From NCBI RefSeq assembly GCF_018070345.1, contig NZ_JAGPXX010000003.1:186001-250000 (forward strand): 64,000 bases of DNA. The letters run 5' to 3'. Positions within the stretch are counted from its first letter, which is position 1, and each line of letters begins with the position of its first letter. The translations under genes were made by a program, and so were the position numbers. Source of the DNA: Streptomyces sp. F63. GTDB lineage: Bacteria > Actinomycetota > Actinomycetes > Streptomycetales > Streptomycetaceae. Of this stretch, positions 61,497-64,000 are shown in pieces. The notes below the pieces were generated by a model that worked only from the letters and a program-made list of their open reading frames with translations, searched no databases and was not told the origin of the DNA.

Positions 61497-61703
61497 TCAG
61501 CAGCAGCGGAAGCCCTCGCGGGGGTCGGCCTCACGGCCGTCCACGCGCTGCCGTTCGAACTCGCGGCGGCTCAGCACCGGGGCCTGCGGATCACACTTCC
61601 GCGCGTGGGCGACGTACCGGTCGTAGGTCGCCTCCCCGGTGGCCTCCCGCCAGAGGAAGCGGATCCGGGCGGCCTTCTCCTTCAACGCGGGGCTCATGGT
61701 CAT
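61497..61703 (-). CDS. YbdD/YjiX family small protein
   Basis: The 68-residue Cys/Arg-rich protein contains WREATGEATYDRYVAHARKCDP and ends REFERQRVDGREADPREGFRCC, the pattern of the small protein that accompanies CstA (YbdD) or BtsT (YjiX) in E. coli. The ATG overlaps the cstA stop (ATGA). Known: YjiX-type partners are needed for pyruvate uptake by the transporter; mechanism unresolved. Confidence 0.88.
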   Translation of the reverse strand: MTMSPALKEKAARIRFLWREATGEATYDRYVAHARKCDPQAPVLSRREFERQRVDGREADPREGFRCC

Positions 61704-63904
61704 GAGGAACTCCCCGTGCCGGTGCTCTCCTTGCCGTCCGTGCCGGCTCCGGCCGTGACGAGCTCGGCCTTCTCCTCCTTGGTGGTCCACAGGCCGGCCG
61801 GAGCGACGAGCTTCGACTCCACGTACGGGACCTCCTCCAGCTTGGTCGCCGCGGGATTGCGGATCGCCTTGAGGCATACCCGCCCCGCGTCGATGAGCAC
61901 CACGATGACGAGCAGGAGGAAGAGGATGGAAAGGACGCCGTCCACCGTCGCGTTGGTGACGACGGTGTGCATGTCGCCCATGTCCTTTGCGGGCGGCAGC
62001 ACCTTGCCGTCCTCAATGGCTTCCTGGTAGACGGAACGCTGCTTGAAGAAGCCGATCTTCGCGTCGTCCGAGAAGATCTTCTGGTAGCTGGCGGTGAACG
62101 TGACCGCGACGTCCCAGGCCAGCGGAACGGCCGTGACCCAGGCCCACTTGAGGCGCCCGGACTTGATGAGCAGCGTGGTGGCGACGGTCAGCGCGACGGC
62201 CGCCAGCAGCTGGTTGGCGATACCGAACAGCGGGAAGAGCTGGTAGATGCCGCCCAGCGGGTCGTGGACGCCGACCCAGAGGAAGTAGCCCCAGCCGCCG
62301 ACGACGGCCGCGCTCGCGATCCACGCACCCGGCCTCCAGCTGACGTCCCGGAAGGGCTTGTAGACGTTGCCCAGCATGTCCTGGAGCATGAACCGGCCGA
62401 CGCGGGTACCGGCGTCCACCGTGGTGAGGATGAAGAGCGCCTCGAACATGATGGCGAAGTGGTACCAGAAGGCCTTCATCCCGGCCCCGCCGAAGACCGC
62501 GGAGAAGATCTCCGCCATACCGACGGCCAGCGTCGGGGCGCCACCGGTCCGCGACAGCAGGGACTCCTCCTCCACGCCGGCCGCGGCCGCGGCCAGATCG
62601 CTGGGGGAGATGGTGTAGCCGAGGCTGGCGACCGCCTCGGAGGCGGACTGCACCGAGTCGCCGATCAGGCCCGCCGGCGCGTTCATCGCGAAGTAGAGGC
62701 CGGGGTCGATGATGGAGGCGGCCACCAGCGCCATGATCGCCACGAAGGACTCCATCAGCATGGAGCCGTAGCCGATCATGCGGACCTGGGTCTCCTTCTG
62801 GATCAGCTTCGGGGTGGTGCCCGAGGAGACCAGGGCGTGGAAGCCGGAGAGCGCGCCGCAGGCGATGGTGATGAAGACGAAGGGGAAGAGCGAGCCGGCG
62901 AAGACCGGCCCGGCGCCCGAGCTCGCGAACTCGGTGACCGCGTCCATCTTCATGTTCGGCAGGGCGAAGGCGACGCCCAGGGCCAGCAGGGCGATCGTGC
63001 CCACCTTCATGAAGGTCGACAGATAGTCACGCGGGGCCAGCAGCATCCACACCGGCAGGATCGAGGCGACGAAGCCGTAGACCACCAGCCAGATCACCAG
63101 GGTGCCGGGCTGCAGGGTGAAGGTCTCCGCCCAGGAGGAGTCGGCGACCCAGCTGCCCGAGACGATCGCGAGCAGCAGCAGCGCCACACCGATGAGCGAC
63201 ACCTCGGTCACCCGGCCCGGACGCAGCACCCGCAGGTAGAAGCCCATGAAGAAGGCGATCGGGATCGTCATCGCGATGGAGAAGGTGCCCCACGGCGAGT
63301 GCGCCAGGGCCTTGACGACGACGAGCGCCAGCACCGCCAGCAGAATGATCATGATGGCGAAGATGGCGATGAGGGCCGCGACGCCGCCGACCGGGCCGAT
63401 CTCCTCACGGGCCATCTGCCCCAGCGACTTGCCGTCCCGGCGCATGGAGAAGAAGAGCGTCACCATGTCCTGGACCGCGCCGGCGAAGATCACGCCGACG
63501 ATGATCCAGATGGTGCCGGGGAGGTATCCCATCTGCGCGGCCAGCACGGGTCCGACCAGCGGGCCGGCGCCGGCGATGGCGGCGAAGTGGTGACCGAGCA
63601 GCACGCGCCGGTCGGTGGGGTGGAAGTCAACACCGTTGTCGAGCCGCTCCGCCGGGGTGGCCCGGCTCTTGTCGGCCTTCAGTACGCGGTTGGCGATGAA
63701 CCGGGAGTAGAAGCGGTAGGCGATGGCATAGGAACCGAGGGCGGCGGCGACCATCCAGGCGGCCGACACCTCCTCGCCGCGCGAGAGGGCGAGTACGGCC
63801 CAGCCTGCCGCGCCGACGAGGGCCACGGCAGCCCAGATCGCGATCGACTTGGGGGTCATCCCGCGCTTCGCGGTGGGTGGGGCTGCCGATTCTGACTCGG
63901 GCAT
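61700..63904 (-). CDS. cstA: Carbon starvation protein CstA (pyruvate/peptide transporter)
   Basis: The 734-residue membrane protein has about 16 predicted helices and conserved CstA blocks: DFHPTDRRVLLGHHFAAIAGAGPLVGPVLAAQMGYLPGTIWI, SGFHALVSSGTTPKLI and IFSAVFGGAGMKAFWYHFAIMFEALFILTTVDAGTR. CstA and BtsT import pyruvate and perhaps peptides under carbon limitation. The start has GGAGACC upstream. The region 63905-64000 contains TTAGAT on the minus strand and a CCTGCG-N5-CGCAGG palindrome. Confidence 0.93.
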   Translation of the reverse strand: MPESESAAPPTAKRGMTPKSIAIWAAVALVGAAGWAVLALSRGEEVSAAWMVAAALGSYAIAYRFYSRFIANRVLKADKSRATPAERLDNGVDFHPTDRRVLLGHHFAAIAGAGPLVGPVLAAQMGYLPGTIWIIVGVIFAGAVQDMVTLFFSMRRDGKSLGQMAREEIGPVGGVAALIAIFAIMIILLAVLALVVVKALAHSPWGTFSIAMTIPIAFFMGFYLRVLRPGRVTEVSLIGVALLLLAIVSGSWVADSSWAETFTLQPGTLVIWLVVYGFVASILPVWMLLAPRDYLSTFMKVGTIALLALGVAFALPNMKMDAVTEFASSGAGPVFAGSLFPFVFITIACGALSGFHALVSSGTTPKLIQKETQVRMIGYGSMLMESFVAIMALVAASIIDPGLYFAMNAPAGLIGDSVQSASEAVASLGYTISPSDLAAAAAGVEEESLLSRTGGAPTLAVGMAEIFSAVFGGAGMKAFWYHFAIMFEALFILTTVDAGTRVGRFMLQDMLGNVYKPFRDVSWRPGAWIASAAVVGGWGYFLWVGVHDPLGGIYQLFPLFGIANQLLAAVALTVATTLLIKSGRLKWAWVTAVPLAWDVAVTFTASYQKIFSDDAKIGFFKQRSVYQEAIEDGKVLPPAKDMGDMHTVVTNATVDGVLSILFLLLVIVVLIDAGRVCLKAIRNPAATKLEEVPYVESKLVAPAGLWTTKEEKAELVTAGAGTDGKESTGTGSSS

Positions 63905-63936
63905 GGGAGGGTCTCCGTTTTTTCCGGGAAGGATCT

Positions 63937-63953
63937 CCTGCGTAACGCGCAGG
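63937..63953. promoter_or_regulatory. Palindrome upstream of cstA
   Basis: CCTGCG-TAACG-CGCAGG lies about 40 nt before the cstA start on its coding strand. It could be an operator for carbon-source regulation or a 5' UTR hairpin. Spacing of the arms is short. Confidence 0.35.
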
Positions 63954-64000
63954 GAAATCTAAGGCAGCACGCGGCCGATGTTCACTACGCCTGCATACCG

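Overview
The window is a very GC-rich, gene-dense chromosomal segment with actinobacterial hallmarks: GTG and TTG starts, 4-nt stop/start overlaps, a WblC/WhiB7 regulator, SigR-RsrA, AdnAB, mycoredoxin and a UPF0182 membrane protein. Gene content and order fit Streptomyces or a close relative. I see no insertion sequence, prophage, CRISPR array, rRNA or biosynthetic cluster. It reads as core chromosome.

Layout. 1-4253: a 3'-truncated secreted S33 hydrolase, then a molybdate operon on the minus strand (HTH-Mop regulator, modA, fused modB-modC). 4351-7345: a large membrane protein with a pseudokinase-like middle, divergent from an alkyltransferase-like (ATL) DNA-repair protein. 8008-19840: a DNA-repair and redox block, adnA, adnB, nudC, mycoredoxin and uvrD2. 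19856-21154: the wblC locus, with a WblC-type promoter, a translated leader ORF and an intrinsic attenuator. 21262-24674: ABC1 kinase and ThiF-like protein (overlapping), and a YgjP-type metallopeptidase. 24799-27958: a TerD-AIM24 fusion and two AIM24 paralogues in tandem. 28091-37366: NUDIX, zincin_2 protein, SDR, MoaE, small membrane protein, PDZ-Lon protease, PPA1309 family protein, UPF0182. 37409-39842: two identical initiator tRNA genes flanking a Sel1/TPR protein. 39965-42020: a Fur-family regulator divergent from catalase. 42167-48684: CBS protein, hisN, TetR, aroA-rsgA, M50 peptidase, SRAP protein. 48721-53674: small hydrolase, sigR-rsrA and two overlapping HD-domain membrane proteins. 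53984-56649: TPR protein, peptide deformylase, secreted Zn D-Ala-D-Ala carboxypeptidase. 56783-60646: class Ia ribonucleotide reductase nrdA-nrdB behind NrdR boxes and a cobalamin riboswitch. 60877-63904: GNAT, YbdD-like protein and CstA.

Regulation is unusually readable. Perfect GGGAAT-N18-GTT SigR promoters stand in front of mycoredoxin and sigR itself. sigR can be read as a short (227 aa) and a long (280 aa) form. A TTGGACA-C-TGTCCAA palindrome lies between the -35 and -10 of the catalase promoter. The wblC leader can form mutually exclusive antiterminator and terminator hairpins. The nrd leader carries a B12 aptamer followed by a three-segment pairing toggle. Many genes have a -10-like hexamer 6-7 nt before the start codon, which suggests leaderless transcription.

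The most unusual items are the TerD-AIM24 fusion cluster, the about 200-residue low-complexity insert in AdnB together with the hairpin that separates adnA from adnB, the small ORF with a leaderless promoter between adnB and nudC (possibly a gene remnant), the DnaA-box-like pair upstream of ygjP, and the degenerate second HD protein after rsrA. Nothing here is clearly a wholly new system. All family assignments were made by eye from motifs and remembered homologues, with no database search.
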